From Opisthorchis felineus (taxonomy: Eukaryota; Platyhelminthes; Trematoda; Opisthorchiida; Opisthorchiidae): DNA of 64,000 nt. Position 1 is the first letter of the stretch; the number at the start of each line of letters is the position of its first letter. The notes beneath the pieces were generated by a model. That model did not search any database, was not told where the DNA came from, and was given only the letters and a program-made list of their open reading frames with translations. Of this stretch, positions 22,576 through 32,460 are shown piece after piece. The stretch is from the NCBI GenBank assembly GCA_004794785.1, contig SJOL01002192.1, positions 62,001 through 126,000 of the forward strand, read 5' to 3'. The translations under genes and the position numbers were made by a program.

Positions 22576-23454
22576 GATAACCCAGTTGCATCGGATTCGG
22601 TTTAACTGGGGACAAACAGCCTGATACAATATTGTGTGGAACAGCAAGGGGGGAAATGTTATACAGCGGAGGTATCGAGTTCACGGATTGCAACTGCCTT
22701 AACTGCACGTTAGAAAACCCAAAGGAGACATGCGGAACTGGCTTTGCTGCAGTGGGACGTCTACAGACAGCTATTGCAATTCCCATCCAATGACTTGTCC
22801 TTCCTTGCGTACCCATCAGATATATGTAAAGGAATTTATACTTGCCATGATCATACATGTCCAAGTCTCAGGAACGTCATCTATCATTTCCGCTTCTTTT
22901 TATCGAGTTTGCATCAATACCGGACTGACTGTCTTCCCTTATATGCAGTAATGAAGGAGCTACGCGCTCTGACCTTTGTGGGATTGGGCTTGCTCTCAAT
23001 GAGGATGTTTTCTAGAAGTGGCTGCGATTTTAGAGACAAACAAAGAAGTTTGTATGTGTAACCTCTATTTATTCCACGTTATTAAACAACATTGTATTGT
23101 AGTGGAGCAATATATGGTACAAAAGCATGAGGAAGATTCCTGCAGCTACTGTCCGTTCCAACGTCCTAGTGTTTGGTTTGCAAGCCTTGATAAAACCATG
23201 ATTGTTACACGAAAGAAACGAGATCCACGACAATCTTTGCAAACAGAAAACAGGAAACACCTCATCAGACAAAAGTCTCTCGAGCACATGAATCAGTACT
23301 CACAACTAGACATGGAAACGCATAGAAAATGACGTTTTCCCATAACGAACCTTAAGATGAAACGGAACAGCACAGTTATGCACGATGAGCATCCGAAATG
23401 AGGGCTTCACGTGAAACATGATTGAATTTTGCGAAATACATTCATTTACAAACC
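22576..23454. other. Unassigned, overlapping short ORFs
   Basis: Two plus-strand frames of about 104 codons (22744-23061 and 23018-23332) overlap but have no domain, and splice signals are not convincing. Confidence 0.3.
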
Positions 23455-23885
23455 AAGTCGGTTTTGACGGGAGACTCACCTGGAACCCAGCTGAATCTCT
23501 CGTCTATGATGTTTTTAAGCAACTGAATGTACTGCACCAGGCCGCCTCACGTTTCAGTTGGTACGATACTCGACTTATCGCGACACTTGTATAAACGTAA
23601 TGCATTACTCATAAAGTTGCTGAAAACGCTTCGACAGCCCACGATTCAGAACATCAAAAACGAGCGATTCAGCTGGATTCCGTCAGAACCGTCAGAAACA
23701 AATTGGTATGAAAATGAGCGTATTCTGTTAATTTCGTCCATTTTGGTTTCAAGCAGAACATAAGGTTGACGAAAACTCGAGGACTGCGCCTACCTGATGA
23801 GCCCCAAGAAGGGCGAAACCGGTAGTGGGCTGTCAAAGAATTTTCAGCTACCTTATGAGTAGTGTATTACATCTATACATGACTG
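23455..23885 (+). repeat. Family B repeat, fullest copy, with hammerhead
   Basis: It begins GGTTTTGACGGGAGACTCAC and ends TATGAGTAGTGTATTAC. It contains an internal inverted pair: CCAGCTGAATCTCTCG near 23490 and GAGCGATTCAGCTGG near 23663-23677. A hammerhead core lies near the right end (listed separately). Copies or fragments are at 8.3, 11.3, 22.3 and 41.9 kb. The inverted layout plus a ribozyme near the end is like the terminal pseudo-LTRs of Penelope-like elements, but no polymerase is attached here. Confidence 0.75.
23788..23830 (+). ncRNA. Hammerhead ribozyme motif, intact core (family B)
   Basis: All parts are visible in order: stem I strand GCCTAC (23788-23793); CTGATGA (23794-23800); stem II GCCC/GGGC closing a CAAGAA loop (23801-23814); GAAA (23815-23818); CCGG as stem III (23819-23822); TA cleavage site (23823-23824); and the stem I partner GTGGGC (23825-23830). 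Stem I pairs six of six bases including one U-G. Stem III has only the self-complementary ACCGGT, too short to close a loop, so a dimer of two RNAs would form the active structure. This is known for minimal hammerheads in Penelope-like elements. Predicted cleavage is after 23824. Confidence 0.8.
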
Positions 23886-25179
23886 AATCTTCTATTCATA
23901 CAAAATGATATGTCAGTTAATGATTTATCCATTGATCTAATAGTCCACATTTGCGCTGGAATTGAATCAGCCAGCTGAAGCTGTCTAACCCTACATCCCC
24001 AGCTGGTTGGCAGTGATAGATAGCTGAACACCACTAAATACAAACCCACGCAATAAAAGCCCTGGAAGCAGGCCTCACTCTAATTCAAACGTTACAAGAC
24101 CGCACTCAACTCAGACAAGTAACCGGCCAACGGTCTGTTTACATAACTTCCAGGAAACGGGATGAGAATAAACCTTTTACCAACTGAAGCAGTGTCCTGG
24201 CTGAGAGACGTCTAATCTCAGCGTCACAGAAGCGACTGAATCGGGAAAACAGGACAACAACAAATTCAAATCAACCTTTCATCTATGCCCGGATTGATCT
24301 GTGCATCCTTTTTACAAGCTGCTTTTGAGTTTGACGTGGCTGAAGTAAGTTTTGGAATTCTAGATTCTCATAAAGAATAACCAACCTCTAGAACGAAAGT
24401 GAAGCAGTCTGACTAGTTAGTATGGCCAGAAAGTCTATACCCAGCTTAATGTTTGGGGTCTATTTGGATGCAAGAGGCAAGAACCTCAGTATGACCATAT
24501 CGATTCGATTTTTATCCTCATAAGTATGGCTTTTCTATCACTTGATCTCGTGAGTCTGCCTACTGGTACGTTCATTTATTCGATACGTGCTCTGTAACTC
24601 CGAACAAACATCACCACACTCCCTCACCCCCGAAGAAGGACCAACTGACTGTTTGGACTTGGTTGAAAAAATTTTGAAGTAACGCCCATTCACTGCTGCC
24701 CTAATATAACTTCAAGAACAAAGATACTCACTGAGTTCTAGAAACACACGACTACCTGCTTGCTGATTGCTAAGCAGGCTATTTCACACACTGTGGTGTC
24801 TTATCCGCTCAACCATATACAGGACGAACGAGCTTCAGCACTAATATTCTACATCAGAGAAGGTAAGTAAATCAGGACGCAGCAATAAGCTCAATCCTGT
24901 GTGATATAACATTGCCCTGTGATTCGGGTTGTGTTAAACTTTATTTTTTCCAAACCACCCCTAACATCTCATGTTACTCGACTGAGAAGGCGATCCACAC
25001 ACCAGTTATAATGTGTAGGTAAGCCAGGACAAATCGTGCCTCATCTTTTATCGCGACCATAAAATCATATGGTCTTTTATCTCGGCGCATTTGATTCATT
25101 TGGGCAGATTTCTGTAGGTGCAGCCACAAACAACCCATATAATGGGTTCAACATAAATTCACAATTTGGCTCCGTCTGG
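23886..25179. other. No recognisable feature
   Basis: Mostly without ORFs above 60 codons. No repeat was matched. Confidence 0.4.
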
Positions 25180-25410
25180 TATATTGATGGTGTAAGGAGA
25201 TCTGGGAATTTTCAATGGAGTCAGTCTAGGCTGAGAAGCACTGTACAGCTGTTTCATCCCTATTAGGAGTCATCACTAGTGTATATCGATTTTTAGTAGA
25301 AGGCTAAACAGCTCGGCCTCGAGTGGCTAACCAGCAGTATGAGCAACTCTCACTTAGACAGAATATAGCACCACTCACAGAATTCACACCACATGGCCAC
25401 GTGATAATCA
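25180..25410 (-). repeat. Family D, left half only
   Basis: GAGAAGCACTGTACAGCTGT then TTCATCCC, and AACAGCTCGGCCTCGAGTGG then CTAACCAGCAG, match the left (minus) arm at 9055-9200. CACACCACATGGCCACGTGA matches the middle segment. The right arm is missing. Confidence 0.6.
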
Positions 25411-26009
25411 GTTTGTAAATGACCACCTCTTGCACTTCGCTGACCGATTTGCCCTTCGTACTATTGTTCAACATGGAATACCTCCAAAGCGCGTGAACAC
25501 AGTTTAGGTCTTACCACTTCAAGAGCTTCCGTACTGCCAATGATTTTAGGACGTAGATCCACCCGCCCACGTACAGTTTGTCTACAAGGATAGGGAGTCG
25601 AGGCCAGAGAGTAACCTGGCATTCAGGTGCTAAATAAAATATACTGACTAACTTTGAAGGTGAAAAGAACAAATTTTCAAATACGTTCTCCAGCTTTGTT
25701 ACATTCTTTGTGTACACATTTTCACCCACCGAGCACCGGCAGTGTTTTGGAACACTTGAAATTTCCTTTGATCAACTGTATAATTCCAGTCTTCCCGAAC
25801 TGATGATAATCCGTCTTCATCCTACTCTGAGATGTATTTCTTTTGTGTCATCTTTGCTTAACTGTTCTGTCTGTAAAGCGGCTCAAATCAATAGGGGCCA
25901 GAGTTTTTGCAATTGCCATCGATCCTCGGTTAATTTGGTAATTTTTCCAGGTGGAAGCATGTTTACCCCAGCACCCACTAATGGGTTTCGATGAAACCGT
26001 TGCAAAACC
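25411..26009. other. Unassigned
   Basis: Overlapping antisense ORFs (25511-25729 minus and 25710-25994 plus) without domains. Confidence 0.3.
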
Positions 26010-26360
26010 ACATTCACACCAATCTCTTTTGGACACTCTTACTCGTGTTCTGGCCCCATTATTCTGATGAGTACATATCAAAGGTGGCGGGAGGCACTGG
26101 ATTCGAGTTTCGCTGTTATCAAGGCTCATCAGCAGTGCAGTTCCTTGGCTGTGCCGGAGTCGGAAATCCCGACATCTAGCCTCCATCAACCCTTTATGGA
26201 CGTACCTGAATGATCACGTCTGAAGAGGCGAACCTGTTCACGCTTAAGCGATGTGATTGGCTTGCCCGACGCATCGCAAGACGATCCAGTAACTGTCCTG
26301 GTTGTGTCGATCAACCAGGACTTCCAAGTCAGGTAATGCCATGAACGCTTAAAACTTGCT
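26010..26360 (-). repeat. Family C repeat with hammerhead, copy 2
   Basis: The left half (TTATTCTGATGAGTACATAT, then GGCACTGGATTCGAG) aligns with 18580-18625 and 26455-26500. The right half (GGCGAACCTGTTCACGCTTA, then CTGTCCTGGTTGTG) aligns with 11125-11215. The hammerhead is on the minus strand. Confidence 0.7.
26094..26138 (-). ncRNA. Hammerhead-ribozyme-like motif, family C copy 2
   Basis: On the minus strand: stem I strand GCACTG (26138-26133); CTGATGA (26132-26126); a 14-nt stem II with only the two outer pairs intact; GAAA (26111-26108); a minimal stem III (CTCGAA); TC cleavage site; and the stem I partner CAGTGC (26099-26094). Stem I is a perfect 6-bp match and every core base is present. 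Stem III resembles the palindrome CTCGAG and again implies a dimer. Confidence 0.7.
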
Positions 26361-26434
26361 GAACGATTTTTGACAAGACGCCAGTGGTCTAGGAAACGGC
26401 AGAATTCATGTTTACATCATTGTTGTTTGAACAA

Positions 26435-26740
26435 TCCTCATCGTGTCGTGGAGCAATTATTCTGGCGAGTCCACAACAAAAGAAGGAAACACTGGACTCG
26501 AATTTCGCTCCTACTGGCGCTCAGCAGCAGTGCATATATTTGGCCTTGTCGAAGTAAGAACTCTGCAGAAGTGCAGTAGAGGTAACACGCCCGTCTTGCA
26601 TATCAGATATACGGAGTTCAGCCTGCGAAACTCCGAAGTGACCAAGGATATGCACTAAGGATATATAAGAACGAAACCCGAGTCCACCGTTTCTCCCTTG
26701 TGATCTGGACCCACCATAATTATTGCTCCAGGTGGTACGG
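26435..26740. repeat. Family C, two copies in inverted orientation
   Basis: The plus-orientation part (26442-26570: GGAGCAATTATTCTGGCGAG, then CTGGACTCGAATTTCGCTCC) and the reverse complement of about 26610-26735 (GGAGCAATAATTATGGTGGG, then TGGACTCGGGTTTCGTTC) are homologous. The pair forms an imperfect inverted repeat with a spacer of about 50 bp. Confidence 0.6.
26490..26533 (-). ncRNA. Mutated hammerhead motif, family C copy 3
   Basis: The minus strand keeps stem I (CACTG side and CAGTGC side), GAAA and a stem II with four of five pairs (GCGCC/GGAGC). The core reads CTGCTGA instead of CTGATGA, which changes an invariant base, so it is probably inactive. Confidence 0.6.
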
Positions 26741-26981
26741 TTCAAACCACCACCAAATAGATTATTCTAATAATCTGTGCGGTAAAAACCAGTAAGTTTC
26801 ATTCAATTTGAGACCTTGACGTTTAAATTCCCCAGCTTGCATTATAACAAAGTTAATGTTGCTTTCCCAGATTTTGAGCAGGTGGGTGACGATGGAGGCA
26901 TACTGAGAGACAGACAGACAAGATAACCGGACGATCTATAAAAAATTACTAACATAGTTAAGGTGGCTCACAGAAGCTAAC

Positions 26982-27020
26982 TGGTCAGTCAGCCAGTCAG
27001 TCAGGCAGTCAGTCGGTAAG
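26982..27020 (+). repeat. (CAGT)n-like tetranucleotide repeat
   Basis: GGTCAGTCAGCCAGTCAGTC is followed by further CAGT units with single-base variants. A nearby ACAGACAGACA occurs at about 26911-26921. Confidence 0.85.
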
Positions 27021-27426
27021 GAAGAACCGGAAGGGAGTTGGATGCAGCCTACATCCATAGTGCAACCGATGTAAATCCTTCGAGTGTCAAATGGGTTGAA
27101 AATAGATCTGTTTCCATTGCCATATAGGCACATCGAGGCTAGTTATCTTCTTCTCTACCATAGATCATATGATAATCTCTTTGGCGGAGATGCTGTTGAA
27201 CTTATAAGGGATATTCCTTCTAACAGAATATGTGCCTGAACACGTGACTACTTCCACATGAGCTACTGACATTTACAAACACGTGAATCACTATTTCTAT
27301 ACCGTGACCCTACCGTTCATCGATTCACCACTTGAACGGATCAATCCATCAAGATCAGACAGAGTTAGATGTGTTGATCAGGGAATTCACTGATTAACGT
27401 TTTTTATTTTGCTGCATGAAGTCCAG

Positions 27427-28350
27427 CGATATCGAGCGGCCATTTTCATGAACAGGGAACAAAGGCATCCGGAGGAAAAGCGCTTAACTTCAAATACAGC
27501 TCTTTCCAGATCTGATAAACCGGTGTTTCATGATGAACGCTTCTACGCTGCCGTCCTGGCAGACGGAACCAATATTAAAGTTCACTGTACCACAGTCGTG
27601 CAGAGGAATTTGAAAGTACCAACCAATGAAGAAGGGGGAACAGCACTCAGTGAACTACCTAACCCTAATCACCAGGCCAGATTAGAGAATGGTTCCACTA
27701 AATCAATCCCACCTTTACATTTAGACGCAGAGAAGAGTCTACTAGAAAATGTGGTGGAATACGAATTACCGCAACCGCTGATAATCACGAATAAGCTTGC
27801 AAGTACATCCAAAAACGATGAACCCGAAAACAAGTTAGAGAGCTTGTCTAGTTCACATCGCAGGCCTTCAGTTCCACCAACCTATGATACAAAGTCGATG
27901 AGTGCCGATTCCAGCTATAGTGGCACAAGTGTTCAGAAAACTGCAAAACACAAGTCGAGCCGGTTGATTATCGGTCCAGCTGCACTCCTCTCTTCGGAAC
28001 TTGATAAATCTCTGGGGGGTGTAGCTTCAGAAAAATCTGTGGAAATGAGACGAGCCAGTTTGGAATGGAGTCCCCGGGTAAGTGTTAATACCCCCAAGCG
28101 CCGTATATCCGAACATGAAGTTAGCTGGGTCGATTCTAATGAAATAGACGATTCTGATAAATCTTCTGACTCTGATAGTGGGAATGAGGTGGATTCAAGA
28201 CCCTCGATTGTGGTGAATATGGATACACCGAATGGACGAAAAAGAAGCTTCGCACTGGATAGGCTGGATGATGAGATAAAGCAATATCTAGAGGAGACAC
28301 TAGAAGAAATGGATCTTGAAGCTCATCCATCAGATGCTTCAAAAGAATGA
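27427..28350 (+). CDS. Ser/Lys/Glu-rich protein of unknown function, probable terminal exon
   Basis: The open frame extends from 27409 to a TGA at 28348-28350, but its first codons are TTG and CTG. A T-rich tract then CCAG at 27400-27426 gives a good acceptor, so an exon probably begins at 27427 in phase 0. Otherwise the first ATG is at 27448. The product (about 307 residues) has a possible folded start (DKPVFHDERFYAAVLADGTN, then KVHCTTVVQRNLKV). A long Ser/Pro-rich disordered middle follows, then basic patches (SVNTPKRRIS), an acidic Ser/Asp run (DDSDKSSDSDSGNE) and a C-terminal helix (DDEIKQYLEETLEEMDLE). No family is recognised. The length and charge pattern are similar in style to the 5.83-6.80 kb protein but not homologous by eye. 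Confidence 0.65.
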   Translation, partial: RYRAAIFMNREQRHPEEKRLTSNTALSRSDKPVFHDERFYAAVLADGTNIKVHCTTVVQRNLKVPTNEEGGTALSELPNPNHQARLENGSTKSIPPLHLDAEKSLLENVVEYELPQPLIITNKLASTSKNDEPENKLESLSSSHRRPSVPPTYDTKSMSADSSYSGTSVQKTAKHKSSRLIIGPAALLSSELDKSLGGVASEKSVEMRRASLEWSPRVSVNTPKRRISEHEVSWVDSNEIDDSDKSSDSDSGNEVDSRPSIVVNMDTPNGRKRSFALDRLDDEIKQYLEETLEEMDLEAHPSDASKE

Positions 28351-28687
28351 ATAAGTCTGTTCCTTCTACCACTGGATCACATACCTACCTTTGATCTCCC
28401 ACCCTGTCTTTACCACTGTGTAGTTGTTTAAGTTCATTCTTAGTTGCTACCAAAAAACTTTGTTTCAATGCACTGATTTGCACCCAGGTCTTACTTCACC
28501 GCAGTTAGTCTTGCTGGGTTCCAGGAGGTTTGTACAAGTGAGTCAACCAGACAATCCATCGATTACCACTCGGTAACGTGAATCTCTGCATGGCGCAGTT
28601 GCTCGCCAAATTTGTTCGATTTAAATGAGTACCTGTTCTATCTACCTGCTAGACTATAGATAATTTATTCACCGTCCCCTCCCCTAC
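28351..28687. other. 3' flank of the plus-strand exon
   Basis: Pyrimidine-rich. No clear AATAAA is seen before the SINE at 28688. Confidence 0.4.
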
Positions 28688-28871
28688 GTTCAGCTGCAAC
28701 AACCTTTCGGTGCCTAGCTGCCATGCCACCCAAAGGAAGCACGATGGCTGGGATACTGCCAGGTTGCCCAAGCCTAGACAAGGGAAGTTGAGAGGCAGAG
28801 GTCGGGTTCGAACCACGGACCTTCCGGTCAGTAAATTAGCGCTCTAACCACTTGAGTCATCTCGCCGCCCC
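28688..28871 (-). repeat. Family A SINE, near full length
   Basis: The minus strand shows the head GGGGCGGCGAGATGACTCAA, the B box GGTTCGAACC and the 3' end GGTTGTTGCAGCTGAAC. The copy is nearly complete. Confidence 0.9.
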
Positions 28872-30065
28872 TCCCCTACGCCTATCCATTAATTCCAAGG
28901 CGCTTTTACAGTGTAGTTTACAAACTGGTCAAAATCGTCTGGGACAAACGAATGAGTTTAAGTTATCTCAGACACTAGCGGAATATGGAGCCAACCCGAC
29001 TAACAGACAGTCACGTGATTTGTGGAAACTCTAGTTATTTCAGTCGATACTCAGGAAGCGTCTGATGAGTATGAAGTCAGGGTCTTCGACACATCCATGA
29101 TGGGTCAGATTACAAAAAGTTTGGCCACATGAATTAGCTTGCGGCTCTACTGCACTCTGATTTCCAAAATTCTTGAAAACAAAACAGGTTCCCGAGTTTT
29201 GAAGATACGCATGGATCCCCCCCCAGTTACTTCATACTTCCCCCGAGTAGGGACTTGCACTGAGGGAACCAAATTCGAAAATTTGAGTACCAGATTATTG
29301 AGCGAATCCAAACACCAAAACAGACCGAAACATTTTACAAATTTCTTCCTTACTGCTTGCCGTTTTTCAGAAATGGAGAACTGTAAAAACTGCTTCGCAT
29401 ATTGATTCATTTCCATCTATCATTGATGATGCCGGATGCTCAGAAGCTGGGTTTAGCTCTACTGGTTCGCTTATATACTGCCTAATAAGCGAAACAATCG
29501 AACTTTCCGTACAAAAGGGTGGTTCCTGGCTTGCGTGTAATGAGACAAGTAGTTGTGTAGTGTAAGCAGCCGTTACTCTATTCAACGCAATGAACAATTC
29601 CAAATGCTGTGACCTCACTCATTCAGTGCGACTTCATTTATGTGGTGGCCAATTCAGTTGAATATATTGATTGTCCAAGTCCTCACATGTGAAGTGGGAA
29701 CATTTAATTTCATTGTTCAGACGTAACTCATTACTCATAACCAAGTCAGTGTGTAAATAAGAGTATTTGTGGAGTAGTTAATTTCAGTTAAAAAGAAGTC
29801 AATAAACACTGCTCAGCTAATGTAAATTTATTGTTGGCTTGTAGTGTGAGATTCGTATCAACAACTCCACAGACAGCGCTTTTTGAGGTCAGTCCCTGTA
29901 CTCCTCAGATCATTGCACTCTTAAATATTACTGGTCAACGCAGAGTGGGTTATTCCATCAAAAAAATGCTCCCCAAAGCCTCATTTTACCACGTGAGGTT
30001 GATCTGTGCGCAAAACGTTAAGTTCAGATCAATTCTGCTGAGTGATGTCCCAGCGTGAGCTAATA
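28872..30065. other. No recognisable feature
   Basis: Antisense pair of ORFs at 29139-29416 without domains. AATAAAC at about 29801 is an isolated polyadenylation-like hexamer. Confidence 0.35.
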
Positions 30066-30248
30066 GGGGCGAGATGGCTCAGTGGTAAGAGCGCGAATTT
30101 ACTGATTGGAAGGTCCGTGGTTCGAACCCGACCTCTGCCTCTCGACTTCCTCTGGCTAGGCTTGGGCAACCTGACAGTATCTCAGCCCTCGTGCTTCCTT
30201 TGAGTGGCATGGCAGTTAGGCACCGAAAGGGTGCAACAACTGAGCGAT
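30066..30248 (+). repeat. Family A SINE, full length
   Basis: Starts GGGGCGAGATGGCTCAGTGG, has the B box GGTTCGAACCC at about 30119-30129 and ends GGTGCAACAACTGAGCGATA. It is the closest match to the 28.7 kb copy. Confidence 0.92.
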
Positions 30249-30474
30249 ACGATGAGCTAATAACTCCGATTTTGGACCCATTTTCAAGTAAGTTCTGTCT
30301 TCATTATAAACACAAGTCTATTATTCGGATAATAACAGCGTAGAAACGCAGCAAGTGTTTAATAACTCAGCTAGTTTCATTCAGTTTGAACACTCAATGT
30401 GCTTTTCGGTGGAACTTATTCATCCCGTTGCTGTTAGACTGCGCTGTACCTCAGAACACTATGGTTGTGCAGAT

Positions 30475-30630
30475 ATCCTCCCGTATCTGTTGGATTTCTC
30501 AAACATAGTGCGCCTCCCTGGATGGGGACCCCGGGACTCAAATAACCAATCGTTGATGACATTGGCACAAATGACCCAATCGCACAGTCAGTGGCGCTCG
30601 TACATCAAAGCTATCGCCTTCAATGCGTAG
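30475..30630 (+). pseudogene. Non-LTR RT C-terminal end with its stop
   Basis: The frame encodes VRLPGWGPRDSNNQSLMTLA followed by an MTQ...SQWRS segment and ends in TAG at 30628-30630. RLPGWGPRDP...LETLxDM...QWRS is the extreme C-terminus of the flatworm RT family also seen at 3.0 and 31.8 kb. This is a strongly 5'-truncated copy. Confidence 0.65.
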
Positions 30631-31109
30631 CTACCCTAATTCCGAACAAACTGAACATGCCTTCGTCTCCAAGGCTTGGTTGTATGTCCCACACTCCCGT
30701 TTTCCGGGGACCGAAACTGTAGCAGCTGGAACCAATGTGCCTATGGTACACGGTTTATAGCTGATAAATTGAACTGAATTGATTGAGGGAATTTTAATTC
30801 AAAGAATTCGGATACAAATGAATAAATACCTTCCTTTGGGTTCCCTCGGTTGTCAGATGAGACTAGCAGGGCCTTATATGTATCTCTCACTATTCGGGAC
30901 CCCCTATCAGGAAGAACCGTTCCGACCCGGTGACCATTGGAATTCAAGAAACTGTTGTAGCAAACCAGGAATAATTTACCGCTGACTTCTCAGAAGGCTG
31001 AACTTGGACTTTACTGGTTTTTATACCATGTAACTTCTATAGAGGTGCTCGAAAATTACAGTTTGTTTCAAGTTCATCTCTGATACTCAGTTATATATTT
31101 TTTTAAACT

Positions 31110-31275
31110 GTCCAGCTCTAATATCTTCTTGCTTCATTGCTCCCATTCCACTGGAAGGAACCATGAGGGTTGAGATGCTGCCAGGTTGGCCAAGACTAGA
31201 CGGGAGCAGTCAAAATGTGGAGTCTCGGTTCGAACCACGGACAGTAAGTTCTCGCCTAAACCACCGGACTACCTC
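31110..31275 (-). repeat. Diverged family A SINE
   Basis: The minus strand keeps TGTCCGTGGTTCGAACCGAG and the CCAACCTGGCAGCATCTCAA segment, with several indels. It is older than the other copies. Confidence 0.75.
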
Positions 31276-31790
31276 AGGTTCTAGTTATTGTTCGACTCAT
31301 TTAATATAGTTGACTTGATCAAAAGAGATAAATACAAAATTCTCGAATAATTCTTGCTTACGGTCGTCAAAACTGAGAACAGTTGTCCCAAAACCACAGA
31401 CGCAAAGAAAAAACTTTGTTTTAAGTAGAACCGAAATTCACGAAGAAGAAAACTTGTTATCTCATTGTAATCCTTGAGGCCATGTGAGATCCTGGGCGGT
31501 TGTCTCCTCAAACTCAGTTTTGTGCAGTCTATGAGTGATGCTCACAGAAGAAGTGACAGCTTGAGGTGACAACAGAAAAACCATAACAGTAAAAGTATAT
31601 TTAGATCTTTTGTTTCAGATCACAAGCAGTTCACCGTCAGTACTCCCGCAACAGTGAGTTGCTTCCAAACCCTACTTACGCAATTGTGCCATTGTGATGC
31701 ACGCACCACCAAGGTCAGAAACAAATAGCTCTAAGATTAAAGGACCATGTCCACAAAACCACCGTGAAACTTACCCCCTCCGGTCGGACA
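31276..31790. other. No recognisable feature
   Basis: Nothing supportable. Confidence 0.4.
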
Positions 31791-31799
31791 GCTCAAGGT

Positions 31800-32170
31800 G
31801 AGTCTTGTCTCCCTGGTTTGACAGGCGTTAGATGGCTGAAGCAGGTACTACTGCGTAATGAATCGGATTCACTGGAGCAGCGGATAGGAGTTATCAATTT
31901 AAGGTGGCTGGGGCATGTCTCACCAGTGCCCAACGACCGTTTACCGAAGACGACACCATTCTCTACCTCATGTCTTTTTTGACGAAAGGTCCACAGAGGA
32001 CAGGCCACGATTCGACAACTCACAATGAAAGCAGCTGTTGTCAGATGGAGCACTGCGACATCTTCACACATTCTTGGGTTAATGTGATGCTCCTTGCGCC
32101 CGTTTGGAAACCCTGAAAGATATGGTACGTAACCGATCCCAGTGATCAGCTTGGCGCCGCTTCTTAATCA
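31800..32170 (+). pseudogene. Non-LTR RT C-terminal tail, frameshifted
   Basis: The translation shows a QRIGVINLRWLGHVSPVPND segment then RLPKTTPF, the RWLGHVxRMP...RLPK signature of the RT tail. In another frame near 32095-32145 it encodes LETLKDMVRNRSQ, the next conserved part. At least one frameshift separates them. The copy therefore covers the last 120 or so residues of the RT and is inactive. Confidence 0.75.
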
Positions 32171-32404
32171 AACTACACAGCTACCACTGCTTGTCGTTGT
32201 GCGCTGCGCTTGTGTTGGAGGGTGGAGTTGCGAAGCACGCGGGGTCAATCCCAGATGATGGCGTTTTCCCCAGCATGATGCTCAGTTTCCTTCATTCCAG
32301 TGACTTTTGGAGGGGTAGGCATCTCGCTATTGGAACTTTTCTGCAAGAACATAGGGGTTTTCGCAATAGGTCACCATCCATTCCATTTCGTTTCACATAT
32401 TACC

Positions 32405-32460
32405 AGGGTGATGATGGTGACGATGATGTTGATGATGACGATGGTGCTGCTGGTGGTAAC
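32405..32460 (+). repeat. (GAT/GAC)n imperfect microsatellite
   Basis: GTGATGATGGTGACGATGAT units continue through a variant GCT/GGT run. It lies about 235 bp downstream of the RT tail. Confidence 0.85.

Noticed and set aside
26870..27030. CRISPR-like or direct-repeat array
   Set aside because: Only short tetranucleotide units; a microsatellite.
29055..29095. CTGATGAG near 29062 as a hammerhead
   Set aside because: No GAAA or stem II follows.
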